NCBI GenBank assembly: GCA_015256945.1
Contig: JABZLB010000043.1
Location: 1 to 18,915, forward strand
Length of the DNA stretch: 18,915 nt
Source of the DNA: Prevotellaceae bacterium
GTDB taxonomy: Bacteria; Bacteroidota; Bacteroidia; Bacteroidales; Bacteroidaceae
Direction: 5' to 3'
The first letter of the stretch is position 1. Every line of letters starts with the position of its first letter. Both the position numbers and the translations under genes were made by a program. Shown in pieces: positions 6,502 through 15,624 of the stretch. Under the pieces are notes generated by a model, which was not told where the DNA came from, searched no databases, and was given only the letters and a program-made list of their open reading frames with translations.

Positions 6502-7593
6502 ATGACGAACACTGCAGAAACACCAAACGTATGTGGTCTGAAGCGAGAAGACTTTCAGACTACAATCAATAAAAAAAAGACTGACCTTTTTGTTTTACGC
6601 AATGCACAAGGTAACGAAGTTGCTATTACAAACTATGGAGGAGCAATTGTCGCCATTATGGTTCCTGACAAAAATGGTAATAAGGCAAACGTTATCATGG
6701 GGCATGACAACATCCAAGACGTTATCAATTCTCCAGAACCTTATCTTTCACGACTCATCGGACGCTATGGTAATCGCATTGCAAAAGGGAAATTTACACT
6801 CCGGGGCAAGGAATATTGTGTGCCTGTGAATAATGGTCCCAACTCGTTACATGGTGGTAAAAAAGGATTTAACGATAGAGTATGGGATGCCGAATTGATG
6901 AATGAAAACACATTAGTACTACATTACATATCAGCCTACGGCGAAGAAGGTTACACAGGTGAACTAAAAATAACCGTAGAATATACCTGGACAGACAATA
7001 ATGACCTTCAGATATTTTATCTCGCATGCACCAATAAACAAACCATTCTCAATCTTACTCACCATGGTTTCTTTGCATTAGCTGGAATAAGCAAACCTAC
7101 CCCAACCATTGATAACGTAGATTTAGAGATCAATGCCAATTATTATCTTCCCATAGATGAGACTTCAATCCCGACTGGAGAAATAAGAAAAGTGGAGGGA
7201 ACTCCATTCGACTTTAGGACTGCTAAACCCATAGGAAGGGACATTGAAGCTGAAGACATCCAAATTAGAAATGGTTCAGGATACGACCATTGCTTCGTTT
7301 TAAACAAAAAAGAGGAAGGAGAACTGGGTCTTGCCGCCAAAGTTCATGAGCCATTAAGCGGCCGAACGATGGAGGTCTATACCACGGAGCCTGGTGTTCA
7401 ATTGTACACTGGCAACTTCTTAAATGGAATAAAAGGGAATCTTGGAGCAACTTATCCACGGCGTTCGGCCATTTGTTTGGAGTGTCAACATTTCCCGGAC
7501 ACACCTAATCATCCCTATTTTCCATCTGTTACTCTTAATCCTGGAGAACAATATAAGCAAACAACAATATATCATTTTGGTGTAAGCAAATAA
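6502..7593 (+). CDS. galM: aldose 1-epimerase (galactose mutarotase) GalM
   Basis: GalM interconverts beta- and alpha-D-galactose, supplying the alpha anomer to galactokinase. The 363 residues lack a signal peptide, so it acts in the cytosol. Substrate motifs include GRYGNRIAKGKF (87-98) and NSLHGGKKGF (114-123, His117). The catalytic acid His188 is in NLTHHGFFAL and the catalytic base Glu327 is in CLECQHFPD. GYDHCFVL and TTEPGVQLYTGNFLNG are also present. The segment NLTHHGFF departs from the common NLTNHSYF, with His at 187 in place of Asn and Gly after the catalytic His. A run of 8 A near 6571 codes for three Lys and is a mild slippage site. galK follows 61 bases on, forming an operon. Confidence 0.95.
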   Translation: MTNTAETPNVCGLKREDFQTTINKKKTDLFVLRNAQGNEVAITNYGGAIVAIMVPDKNGNKANVIMGHDNIQDVINSPEPYLSRLIGRYGNRIAKGKFTLRGKEYCVPVNNGPNSLHGGKKGFNDRVWDAELMNENTLVLHYISAYGEEGYTGELKITVEYTWTDNNDLQIFYLACTNKQTILNLTHHGFFALAGISKPTPTIDNVDLEINANYYLPIDETSIPTGEIRKVEGTPFDFRTAKPIGRDIEAEDIQIRNGSGYDHCFVLNKKEEGELGLAAKVHEPLSGRTMEVYTTEPGVQLYTGNFLNGIKGNLGATYPRRSAICLECQHFPDTPNHPYFPSVTLNPGEQYKQTTIYHFGVSK

Positions 7594-7654
7594 AAGATCT
7601 AACGGGAACTACACCTTAATTAAAAGAATAGAAATAACCTTTAAACCCAAAAAC

Positions 7655-8815
7655 ATGGATATAAATTTTGTAAGAAGCAGATTCATTAAACACTTTGATG
7701 GTAAAACTGGAAACATTTATGCTTCTCCTGGACGTATAAATCTCATTGGTGAACATACCGATTATAATGGAGGTTTTGTGTTTCCAGGAGCAGTTGAGCA
7801 AGGAATTATGGTCGAAATCCGTCCTAATGGTCATCAAAGCTGTAATATATATTCAATTGATTTAAAAGATATGTGCCATTTTAAACTGGACGATCCTAAA
7901 GGTCCTGACGCAACATGGGCACGATATATCTTTGGCATTTGTAAAGAAATGATGGCATTGGGTGTTGACGTTAAACCTTTTAATGCTGCTTTTGCCGGTG
8001 ATGTTCCATTAGGAGCAGGCATGTCATCGAGTGCAGCTCTTGAAAGTTGTTTTGGATTTGCCTTAAACGATTTATTTGGTGATAATAAAATATCACAATG
8101 GGATATTGCATTAGCTGGTCAGGCAACAGAGCATAAGTATGTTGGTGTAAATTGTGGTATAATGGACCAATTTGCATCAGTATTTGGAAAGAAGGGAAAA
8201 TTAATGCGATTAGATTGTCGTAGTCGCGAGTTTGAATACTATCCATGGGAGCCTAAAGGATACAAACTTGTATTACTTAACTCAAAAGTAAAACATGAGC
8301 TTGTGGGTTCACCGTATAACGATCGACGCAAATCATGTGAGAATGTAGTTAAAGCACTAAATGAACATTTCGTCGATCGTAAATTCGAAACACTACGTGA
8401 TGCTACATGGGAAGACCTGGAAGCTGTTAAAACAAAAGTATCTGAAGAAGATTATAAACGTGCTCACTATGTTTTAGGTGAGAAAGACCGAGTACTGTCT
8501 GTTTGCGATGCTTTGGAGAAAGGTAACTATGAAGTTGTAGGCCAGAAGATGTATGAAACCCACGAAGGGCTTAGTAAAGAGTACGAAGTAAGCTGTGAAG
8601 AGCTTGATTACCTGAATGAGCTGGCAAAAGAAAATGGTGTAACTGGCAGCAGAATTATGGGAGGAGGTTTTGGAGGTTGTACTATTAATCTTGTAAAAGA
8701 TGAGTTGTATGACAAGTTTATTACAGATGCAAAAGCTAAGTTTGCTGCAAAATATGGTCACGAGCCCACAGCAATTGATGTGATAATTGGTGATGGATCC
8801 CGTCGAATTTGCTAA
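7655..8815 (+). CDS. galK: galactokinase GalK
   Basis: GalK phosphorylates alpha-D-galactose to galactose 1-phosphate with ATP, the first committed step of the Leloir pathway. It is a GHMP kinase of 386 residues, full length. It has the galactokinase signature GRINLIGEHTDYNGG (26-40), the GHMP ATP loop PLGAGMSSSAALE (118-130), the catalytic Asp171 in GIMDQF, and the C-terminal GHMP motif MGGGFGGCT. The galactose-binding motif near the N-terminus argues for galactose rather than N-acetylgalactosamine or arabinose. It is the second gene of the galMK operon and is followed by a strong terminator. GalT, GalE and a galactose permease are not in the window. Confidence 0.97.
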   Translation: MDINFVRSRFIKHFDGKTGNIYASPGRINLIGEHTDYNGGFVFPGAVEQGIMVEIRPNGHQSCNIYSIDLKDMCHFKLDDPKGPDATWARYIFGICKEMMALGVDVKPFNAAFAGDVPLGAGMSSSAALESCFGFALNDLFGDNKISQWDIALAGQATEHKYVGVNCGIMDQFASVFGKKGKLMRLDCRSREFEYYPWEPKGYKLVLLNSKVKHELVGSPYNDRRKSCENVVKALNEHFVDRKFETLRDATWEDLEAVKTKVSEEDYKRAHYVLGEKDRVLSVCDALEKGNYEVVGQKMYETHEGLSKEYEVSCEELDYLNELAKENGVTGSRIMGGGFGGCTINLVKDELYDKFITDAKAKFAAKYGHEPTAIDVIIGDGSRRIC

Positions 8816-8831
8816 TACAAAATATCCTTAC

Positions 8832-8891
8832 AATACCTGTCAATGGGAGTATTTCATACCTAATTAATCCTAATGACAGGTATTATTTTTT
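8832..8891 (+). terminator. galMK terminator
   Basis: AATACCTGTCA (8832-8842) pairs perfectly with TGACAGGTATT (8874-8884) over 11 bp. A 31-base loop intervenes and a T-run (8886-8891) follows. It starts 17 bases after the galK stop. It ends only 16 bases before the ATG at 8907, which leaves little room for a promoter for the next operon. Confidence 0.8.
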
Positions 8892-8906
8892 CAAATTTAA
8901 ATCTAT

Positions 8907-8939
8907 ATGACTAATTTTTTACATTTAAGGGGGGGGTAA
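8907..8939 (+). other. out-of-frame leader ORF of the TIG-NHL lipoprotein gene
   Basis: ATG at 8907 opens ten codons (MTNFLHLRGG) that pass through the poly-G tract and stop at TAA 8937-8939. Removing one G, or adding two, joins this frame to the lipoprotein signal peptide that starts at 8938. The resulting n-region MTNFLHLRGGKK would be followed by a hydrophobic stretch and a lipobox. It is the only ATG that can serve the signal peptide. Confidence 0.5.
8929..8936 (+). repeat. homopolymer tract of 8 G
   Basis: Eight G in a row in a very AT-rich context (TTTAAGGGGGGGGTAAG). It is the longest G-run in the window and lies exactly at the junction between the upstream ATG frame and the lipoprotein frame. 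Tracts like this slip during replication and are also a common place for sequencing and assembly errors. Confidence 0.9.
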
Positions 8940-10395
8940 GAAGCTACTTTCTATTCCCTTACTATTATTATGTTTACTTTGCACATTTGCATGTAAAGAT
9001 AATAACGACAGTGACGGGGCATTAAGTTACGACCCGTCAAAGCCTGTTACAATCACTAATTTTACTCCCAAAGATGGTGGTGTAGGCCAACGAATGGTAA
9101 TCTATGGAAGTAACTTTGGAAACGATACAGCTCTTGTCAATGTTACCATTGGAGGGAAGAAAGCTGTACTTATAAATGCTAAAGGCAATTGCCTTTACTG
9201 TCTTGTTCCACAAGGAGCTTACTCGGGTGTAGTAAAAGTAAGCGTTGGAAATATTGAATCAGGAAACATTCAAACGGCAGAAGCTACAACCACTTTTGAG
9301 TATCAACGAAAAATGGTTGTAGGCACATTGTGTGGTTACCGGAACGAAAATGATGACCAAGGCTGGCATGACGGGCCTTTCTCATCAGCAACAGGTTTCT
9401 CAGCTGAGGCAACACTAACTGTCGACCCACTTCACAAAGACCATATTTATATTTGTTATGATGGTATACATGGCATTCAGCAAATAGATCTCACTAATAA
9501 AACAGTGAGTACTGTTATGTCATTATCTATGTTTGATTATCAAAGACTCCGTAGCATTGATTTTACTGTTGACGGGCAGTATATGATTATTTCGACCGAC
9601 CGTGATGATCGGCGTCAAGCAAGTCCAAGCGTATGGATTGTAAAACGAAACGCCGATGGAACGTTCTCTAATAGTTCTGCACATTCCATAATTGCTGCTT
9701 ACATGCAATGTAATACAGCCGCCGTCCATCCTGTTAATGGTGAAATTTATTTTAATTCGTATGAGCGAGGACAAGTATTCAGGCTCGATATGAATAAATA
9801 TTTTAATACTGTTAATTCGGGACATATTTGGAAACCTAACTTCATTGACGGCAATTTTGAACAATTATTTACTATTGGTGATAACAGATGGGAGTTTAAA
9901 CTATTTATCCATCCTTCAGGAAAATATTGCTATATCATAGTTATAAATCAGCACTATATTCTGCGTGCCGATTATAATGAAACCACAAAGCGTTTTGCTC
10001 CAGCTTACGTTGTAGCAGGACAAATGCGTATTGCAGGATGGAAAGACGGAGTAGGCACAAACGTATTATTAAATCGTCCTTATCAAGGCGTATTTGTAAA
10101 GAACAAGAAATACGTTAAAGAAGGTCGAAACGACGTCTATGACTTTTACTTTATAGACAATAGAAATCATTGTGTACGCTCATTATCGCCTGATGGAATC
10201 ATTTCAACCTTCGCTGGTCGTGGCACATCATCTCAAGCTGGCGACTCACACTATTGGGGAACAGAGGATGGTGACCTTAGAGAAGTTGCACGATTCCGTG
10301 ACCCGACAGGCATTACATATGATGAAGAGAACAATACTTTCTACATACTCGATTCGGGTGGAAGAAGGGTGAGAACAATATCAATGGAAAAATAA
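8929..10395 (+). CDS. surface lipoprotein with IPT/TIG domain and NHL-like repeats; start codon frame-shifted away
   Basis: Probable outer-surface glycan-binding lipoprotein of the following SusC/SusD system. The open frame runs from the TAA at 8926. It encodes KKLLSIPLLLLCLLCTFA then Cys at 8992, a clear lipoprotein signal peptide, followed by an acidic KDNNDSD linker typical of Bacteroidota surface lipoproteins. An IPT/TIG beta-sandwich follows (VTITNFTPKDGGVGQRMVIYG to VKVSVGN, about 9049-9255). After it come NHL/beta-propeller-like repeats, clearest near the C-terminus (FYFIDNRNHCVRSLSPDG, ITYDEENNTFYILDSGG). There is no ATG, GTG or TTG in frame before the signal peptide. The first in-frame ATG, 9094, would remove the signal and cut the TIG domain, so I do not accept it as the native start. 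The gene is either phase-off or misassembled at the poly-G tract. SusC follows 15 bases on. Confidence 0.8.
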   Translation, partial: GGGKKLLSIPLLLLCLLCTFACKDNNDSDGALSYDPSKPVTITNFTPKDGGVGQRMVIYGSNFGNDTALVNVTIGGKKAVLINAKGNCLYCLVPQGAYSGVVKVSVGNIESGNIQTAEATTTFEYQRKMVVGTLCGYRNENDDQGWHDGPFSSATGFSAEATLTVDPLHKDHIYICYDGIHGIQQIDLTNKTVSTVMSLSMFDYQRLRSIDFTVDGQYMIISTDRDDRRQASPSVWIVKRNADGTFSNSSAHSIIAAYMQCNTAAVHPVNGEIYFNSYERGQVFRLDMNKYFNTVNSGHIWKPNFIDGNFEQLFTIGDNRWEFKLFIHPSGKYCYIIVINQHYILRADYNETTKRFAPAYVVAGQMRIAGWKDGVGTNVLLNRPYQGVFVKNKKYVKEGRNDVYDFYFIDNRNHCVRSLSPDGIISTFAGRGTSSQAGDSHYWGTEDGDLREVARFRDPTGITYDEENNTFYILDSGGRRVRTISMEK

Positions 10396-10410
10396 AGGCT
10401 ACCCATACAA

Positions 10411-13400
10411 ATGAAAAAATCCTTAAACCTTATTATTCTCCTATTATTTACGTGCCTGAATATATCAGCACAAAAAATAATGAAAATTACGGGTAACGTT
10501 ACTGATAACAATGGAGAGCCCCTTATTGGAGTTAGTGTTGTCATTAAGAATCAGAAAGGACTTGGAACAGTAACTGATATTAATGGTGACTTCAATATTA
10601 ATGTTACACAATACCAGACATTAGAATTTAGCTATATCGGTTTCAAATCAAAGGAGATTCTCGTCAAGGATCAATCTATCATAAATATAAAAATGGAGAT
10701 TGAAGATTCGAATACTCTCAACGAAGTAATAGTAACTGGATTAGGTGCACAGAAGAAACTAACTGTAACAGGAGCTATTACCAATGTAGATGTGGGACAG
10801 ATGAAATTATATTCATCATCAAATTTTACCAATACAATTGCTGGTAATGTACCAGGCATCATTGCTATGCAAAGCTCTGGACAGCCTGGTAAAAATACAT
10901 CTCGCTTTTGGATACGCGGAATTTCTACCTTCGGTGCCAGCTCAGATGCTTTAATTTTGGTCGATGGCTTTGAAAGAAGTAATATCGATGATATAAATAT
11001 TGAAGATATAGAAAGCTTCTCTGTGCTTAAAGATGCTTCCGCAACAGCTATCTATGGTTCCAAAGGAGCAAATGGAGTAATATTAATAACGACGAAACGG
11101 GGCAAAGAAGGAAAAATTAATATTAACGCGAAAGTAGAAACATCATACAATACAAGAACTATTACGCCACAGTTTGTTGACGGTTATAGTTATGCTAAAC
11201 TACTTAACGAAGCTCGCGTAACACGAAATATTGCTCCACAATTTCAACCCGAAGAGCTCGCACTTATTCAAACAGGATTAGACCCTGACTTCTACCCTAA
11301 CACGAACTGGTCTAAGCTTTTACTAAAAGACGGTGCACAAAGTTATCGTACTGACATTAGCTTAAGCGGTGGTGGTCCGACAGCTCGTTATTTTGCATCA
11401 GCAGCATACATTGAAGATCAGGGAATGTATAAAACGGATAAAACACTAAAGAAAGATTACAATACCAATGCTAACTATAAACGATGGAACTATCGTTTAA
11501 ATGTTGATATTGATATTACAAAGTCTACCATCTTAAGACTTGGTATTAATGGTAATCTAAACAAGCGCAATTCTCCAGGACTGGGCGATGATGATGTATG
11601 GTCAGAATTATTTGGATATAATGCTTTATCTTCTCCCGTTCTTTATAGTAATGGCTATGTCCCTGCTTATAGTTCAAATAGTCATCAAATGAATCCATGG
11701 GTAGCTGCTACACAAACAGGTTATAATGAGGCATGGAGCAATGTTGTACAAACCAATGTAACTTTAGATCAAAACCTTGATTTCGTTCTTAATGGAATGA
11801 GTTTTACCGGACGTTTTGGCTACGACACATATAATGATAACTGGATAAATCACCATCGACAGCCTGCCATGTATCATGCAAACAGTCGTGATGCAAATGG
11901 AAATATCATTTGGGATCAATTACAAAATTCATCAGAGATGACACAAGCTTCTGGTGGCAGCGGTTCAAGACGTGAGTTTTTAGAGACTCTGTTAAAGTGG
12001 AATAGGACATTTAATAATCTGCATAATGTAGGAGCCGTTGCGCGTTATACAATGGATGAAAACATACAGACGCAAAATATTGGTTCAGATATTAGAAATT
12101 CTGTAAGTCGCAAAAATATGGCTTTAGCAGGACAGGCAACATATAATTTTGCCAACCGCTACTTCTTTGACTTTAATTTCGGATATAACGGTTCAGAGAA
12201 TTTTGCAGATAACCATCGTTTTGGTTTCTTTCCTGCCTTTTCTTTAGCATGGAATGTTGCTGAAGAAAAACCGGTTCAAAAAGCAATGCCTTGGCTGGAT
12301 ATGTTCAAAATAAGATACAGTTGGGGTAAGGTTGGAAATGATAATACAGGATATTTCAGGTTCCCTTACTTGTATACAATAAATGAAACTCCAGGCATTG
12401 TATGGAATTGGGGAACCGATACCGCACCCTCTGTTACACGAGGTTATCACTATACACAAATTGCATCGCCTGATGTTACCTGGGAAATTGCAAAAAAGAC
12501 TGATATTGGACTCGACTTTGTTGCTTTTAAAAACAAACTATCGTTCACTGTTGATTATTATCATGAAAAGCGTTCCGGCATATTTATGGAACGCCGATTC
12601 CTCCCGCTCATTGTTGGCTTAGAGAGTAATCCCTGGGCTAATGTGGGAGTTGTAAAGTCGTGGGGAGTTGATGGTAACTTCGAATACAAACAAAAAATTA
12701 AACAAGTTAATTGTACCCTCCGCGGTAATATAACGTATTGTAAGAATAGTATCGTTGACAAGGACGAAGAAAATACAATATATCCTTATCAATATGAAAA
12801 AGGCTATCGGATTGGTCAGCAACGTGGACTTGTTGCTCTTGGCTTATTTAAAGATTATGATGACATCAGAAACTCTCCCAAACAACAATTCGGTACAGTT
12901 CAGCCTGGCGATATAAAATATAAGGATGTTAATGGTGACGGAGTTGTTAACTGGAACGACCAGGTAGCAATTGGAGCAACCTCTACCCCAAGTCTTATTT
13001 ATGGTGTTGGAGCATCGATTTCGTGGAAGGGTTTCGATTTCAACGTTCACTTTCAAGGAGCAGGAAAGTCAACTTTCCAAATTTCAGGAAAAACTGTTTA
13101 TGCCTTTAGTGAAGGACGATGGGGAAATATACTAAAAGGCATGACTGACGGAAGATGGATTTCTAAAGATATTTCAGGAACAGAAGCTACCGAAAATCCA
13201 AATGCAACATATCCGCGCTTAAGTTATGGTGGAAATTTAAATAATTACCGGGCATCCTCATTCTGGCTTCGTGACGGAAGATACCTGCGTTTAAAGAATT
13301 TGGATATTGGATACACGCTACCTAAGTCGCTCTTAATTAAATTGCATTTAACAAATGTAAGAATTTATGTATCAGGTCAAAATCTATACACCTGGTCAGA

Positions 13401-13494
13401 ATTCAAAGATTGGGACCCTGAATTAGGAAGTGGACGTGGCGAAATATACCCTATAACAAAATCATTAACGGCAGGCATGCAAATAACATTGTAG
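10411..13494 (+). CDS. SusC/RagA-family TonB-dependent outer-membrane transporter
   Basis: Outer-membrane beta-barrel that imports oligosaccharides, or another ligand, captured by its SusD partner, powered by TonB-ExbBD. The 1027 residues start with signal peptide MKKSLNLIILLLFTCLNISAQ. A carboxypeptidase-regulatory-like domain spans about 26-97, with the family phrase GEPLIGVSVVIKN. The TonB box NEVIVTG is at about 104-110. The plug domain includes the SusC hallmark LKDASATAIYGSKGANGV from residue 206. The remainder is a 22-strand-type barrel ending in SLTAGMQITL. It is full length with no frameshift. It lies 15 bases after the TIG-NHL gene and 35 before the SusD gene, in one operon. The substrate cannot be deduced, and no CAZyme is nearby to suggest one. 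Confidence 0.96.
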   Translation: MKKSLNLIILLLFTCLNISAQKIMKITGNVTDNNGEPLIGVSVVIKNQKGLGTVTDINGDFNINVTQYQTLEFSYIGFKSKEILVKDQSIINIKMEIEDSNTLNEVIVTGLGAQKKLTVTGAITNVDVGQMKLYSSSNFTNTIAGNVPGIIAMQSSGQPGKNTSRFWIRGISTFGASSDALILVDGFERSNIDDINIEDIESFSVLKDASATAIYGSKGANGVILITTKRGKEGKININAKVETSYNTRTITPQFVDGYSYAKLLNEARVTRNIAPQFQPEELALIQTGLDPDFYPNTNWSKLLLKDGAQSYRTDISLSGGGPTARYFASAAYIEDQGMYKTDKTLKKDYNTNANYKRWNYRLNVDIDITKSTILRLGINGNLNKRNSPGLGDDDVWSELFGYNALSSPVLYSNGYVPAYSSNSHQMNPWVAATQTGYNEAWSNVVQTNVTLDQNLDFVLNGMSFTGRFGYDTYNDNWINHHRQPAMYHANSRDANGNIIWDQLQNSSEMTQASGGSGSRREFLETLLKWNRTFNNLHNVGAVARYTMDENIQTQNIGSDIRNSVSRKNMALAGQATYNFANRYFFDFNFGYNGSENFADNHRFGFFPAFSLAWNVAEEKPVQKAMPWLDMFKIRYSWGKVGNDNTGYFRFPYLYTINETPGIVWNWGTDTAPSVTRGYHYTQIASPDVTWEIAKKTDIGLDFVAFKNKLSFTVDYYHEKRSGIFMERRFLPLIVGLESNPWANVGVVKSWGVDGNFEYKQKIKQVNCTLRGNITYCKNSIVDKDEENTIYPYQYEKGYRIGQQRGLVALGLFKDYDDIRNSPKQQFGTVQPGDIKYKDVNGDGVVNWNDQVAIGATSTPSLIYGVGASISWKGFDFNVHFQGAGKSTFQISGKTVYAFSEGRWGNILKGMTDGRWISKDISGTEATENPNATYPRLSYGGNLNNYRASSFWLRDGRYLRLKNLDIGYTLPKSLLIKLHLTNVRIYVSGQNLYTWSEFKDWDPELGSGRGEIYPITKSLTAGMQITL

Positions 13495-13529
13495 TTCCGT
13501 TTACCTGCTTATTTTATTCAAAACAGATT

Positions 13530-15605
13530 ATGGAAAAGAAATATATCATTAGATTCCTCATTATCATTGTAAGTGGAATACTTGCATCTTGCAATGATTA
13601 TCTCGACTCTGACAAATATTTTAAAGACCGCACGACATTGAATATGGTATTTACTGATCGTGCTCGTAGTTTGGAATGGCTTGCTTATTCCTATTCGTTC
13701 CTTAAGGATGACAATGCTGATATTGTATCGAAAGACGGAAGCTCCAATTCGTTTTGTTTTGCAGACGATATGTATTATGGCGACCGCGACTTTAATTATG
13801 ATACCAAAGAAAGCGATCAAATGTCATATAATACATTTCGTCAAGGCAATTATAACGAAAATAATTGGAATAATGCCTGGGGCAGATGCTACAAAGGTAT
13901 TTATCAAGCATCTGTTTTTATCCAGAACATTGATAATAATCCCAAGATGACAGACGCCGAGAAATTAGATTATAAAGGGCAGGCGCGTTTCGTAAGGGCT
14001 TATTATTATTGGTTACTTTTACGACGTTATGGTCCGGTGCCTATCATGCCTAACGAGGGCGTCGACTACACACTCGGCTATGATAAGATTTCTATTCCAC
14101 GCAGTTCATACGAGGAAGTTGCCGATTATATCAGTTCAGAAATGGTACAAGCTGCTTCTGAAATTCAATATACACGTCGTGATGCAGAACACGTTACTCA
14201 ACCTACCAAAGGTGCAGCTTTAGCTACCCGTGCCTTAGCACTTATTTATGCTGCATCGCCTTTGGCAAATGGTAACACAAGCGACTTTGCAAAGTTGCTC
14301 GTTGATCACAAAGGACGTATGCTGCTTAATACCGATTACAATGAAGAAAAATGGGCAAAGGCTGCCGCCGCATGCCGTGATGTCATCGATTTAGGCGTGT
14401 ATGATCTTTATACTGCTGCTGCAACTACCGTAGATGCACAAGGCCATCCTGCAACAATAACACCAATTGACAGTTTGTGTGATTTTGCAAAGAACGACTG
14501 GCCACAAGGCTGGCGCAACATTGATCCTATGCAATCGTACCGGGCTTTATTCGACGGAGACGTGGCACCCGATGCCAATCCTGAGTTAATATTTACACGT
14601 GGCTCATTAAATGCGAGAATCTCTGAATGGGGAATGAAAGCTTTCGCCGTTCATGAAATGCCACGTTCGTGTAATGGTTGGAACACACATGGCTTAACAC
14701 AAAAAATGGTTGATGCCTATTATATGAACGATGGAGCCGACTGTCCTGGAAAAGACAGAGAGATAGGACGTGGCGATGGCAGCTATCGTCTCCCAGGATT
14801 TACCAGTAATCAAGATGTACAGCAAGGGCGCTACAAACCATTAGCTGCCAATGTTTCATTACAATATGCCAACCGCGAGCCGCGCTTTTACGCATCAGTA
14901 GCCTACAATGGCTCGGTTTGGGAATGCTTGGGCGACCCTATTCCTTCTAATCATAATCAACAAGTATTCTATTATCGCGGAGGCTATCGCGGTGTTCAAA
15001 ACGGCTATAATAATACACAATTCTTCCTGCGCACAGGTATTGGCTGTAAGAAATATTACAATCCTAACGACTATTCCAGCGATCATGCTACTATGAAAGA
15101 ACGCGTTGAGCCAGCTATTCGTTATGCCGACATTCTTCTTTTGTATGCAGAAGCACTTAACGAATTGACGAAAACTTATCAAATTGAATCATGGGATGGC
15201 ACAAAAACCTATTCCATAAGCCGCAATGAACAACAAATAAAGCAGGGCATACAGCCTGTCAGAATACGTGCCGGCCTTCCCGATTTTCCAGAAAGTGACT
15301 ATGCAGATGCCAACAAACTGCGCAAACGAATTAAACGCGAGCGAATGATAGAGTTCATGGGCGAGGGTAAACGTTACTTTGATTTACGTCGTTGGAAAGA
15401 TGCACCTGTTGAAGAAAGCCTGCCTGTTTATGGCTGCAACGTAATGATGGACGAACACCATACCATTGATTTCCAGAAGGTTGTTCCCACCTCTACCCTT
15501 TCGTCTACTTTCAGCGATAAAATGTATCTGTGGCCAATACCTACCTTTGAGCTGAAACACAATTCAAAGCTTACACAAAATCCAGGCTGGAATAACTATG
15601 AATAA
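13530..15605 (+). CDS. SusD/RagB-family glycan-binding lipoprotein
   Basis: Surface lipoprotein that caps the SusC barrel and binds the ligand. The 691 residues begin with MEKKYIIRFLIIIVSGILASC. The lipobox LASC puts the acylated Cys at 21, followed by NDYLDSDKYF. The SusD helical (TPR) core contains GQARFVRAYYYWLLLRRYGP and a C-terminal IRYADILLLYAEALNE helix. The closing segment RERMIEFMGEGKRYFDLRRW and the NPGW end are family hallmarks. It is somewhat longer than many SusD proteins, with insertions in the middle. It overlaps or closely precedes the next lipoprotein gene, which suggests coupled translation. Confidence 0.96.
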   Translation: MEKKYIIRFLIIIVSGILASCNDYLDSDKYFKDRTTLNMVFTDRARSLEWLAYSYSFLKDDNADIVSKDGSSNSFCFADDMYYGDRDFNYDTKESDQMSYNTFRQGNYNENNWNNAWGRCYKGIYQASVFIQNIDNNPKMTDAEKLDYKGQARFVRAYYYWLLLRRYGPVPIMPNEGVDYTLGYDKISIPRSSYEEVADYISSEMVQAASEIQYTRRDAEHVTQPTKGAALATRALALIYAASPLANGNTSDFAKLLVDHKGRMLLNTDYNEEKWAKAAAACRDVIDLGVYDLYTAAATTVDAQGHPATITPIDSLCDFAKNDWPQGWRNIDPMQSYRALFDGDVAPDANPELIFTRGSLNARISEWGMKAFAVHEMPRSCNGWNTHGLTQKMVDAYYMNDGADCPGKDREIGRGDGSYRLPGFTSNQDVQQGRYKPLAANVSLQYANREPRFYASVAYNGSVWECLGDPIPSNHNQQVFYYRGGYRGVQNGYNNTQFFLRTGIGCKKYYNPNDYSSDHATMKERVEPAIRYADILLLYAEALNELTKTYQIESWDGTKTYSISRNEQQIKQGIQPVRIRAGLPDFPESDYADANKLRKRIKRERMIEFMGEGKRYFDLRRWKDAPVEESLPVYGCNVMMDEHHTIDFQKVVPTSTLSSTFSDKMYLWPIPTFELKHNSKLTQNPGWNNYE

Positions 15606-15624
15606 TAGAATAAGAAAAAGCAGC

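Noticed and set aside
6571..6578. Run of 8 A in galM as a phase-variation tract
   Set aside because: A-runs this long are common in AT-rich coding DNA for Lys codons, and the gene is in frame and a housekeeping enzyme.
8974..8981. TTACTTTG as a promoter -7 box for the PUL, identical to the galM box
   Set aside because: It lies inside the signal-peptide coding sequence, has no TTTG at the -33 distance, and transcripts from it would lack a start codon for the exported protein.
9094..10395. ATG 9094 as the true start of the TIG-NHL protein
   Set aside because: It would delete a well-formed lipoprotein signal peptide and the first strands of the TIG domain, both coded in the same frame directly upstream.
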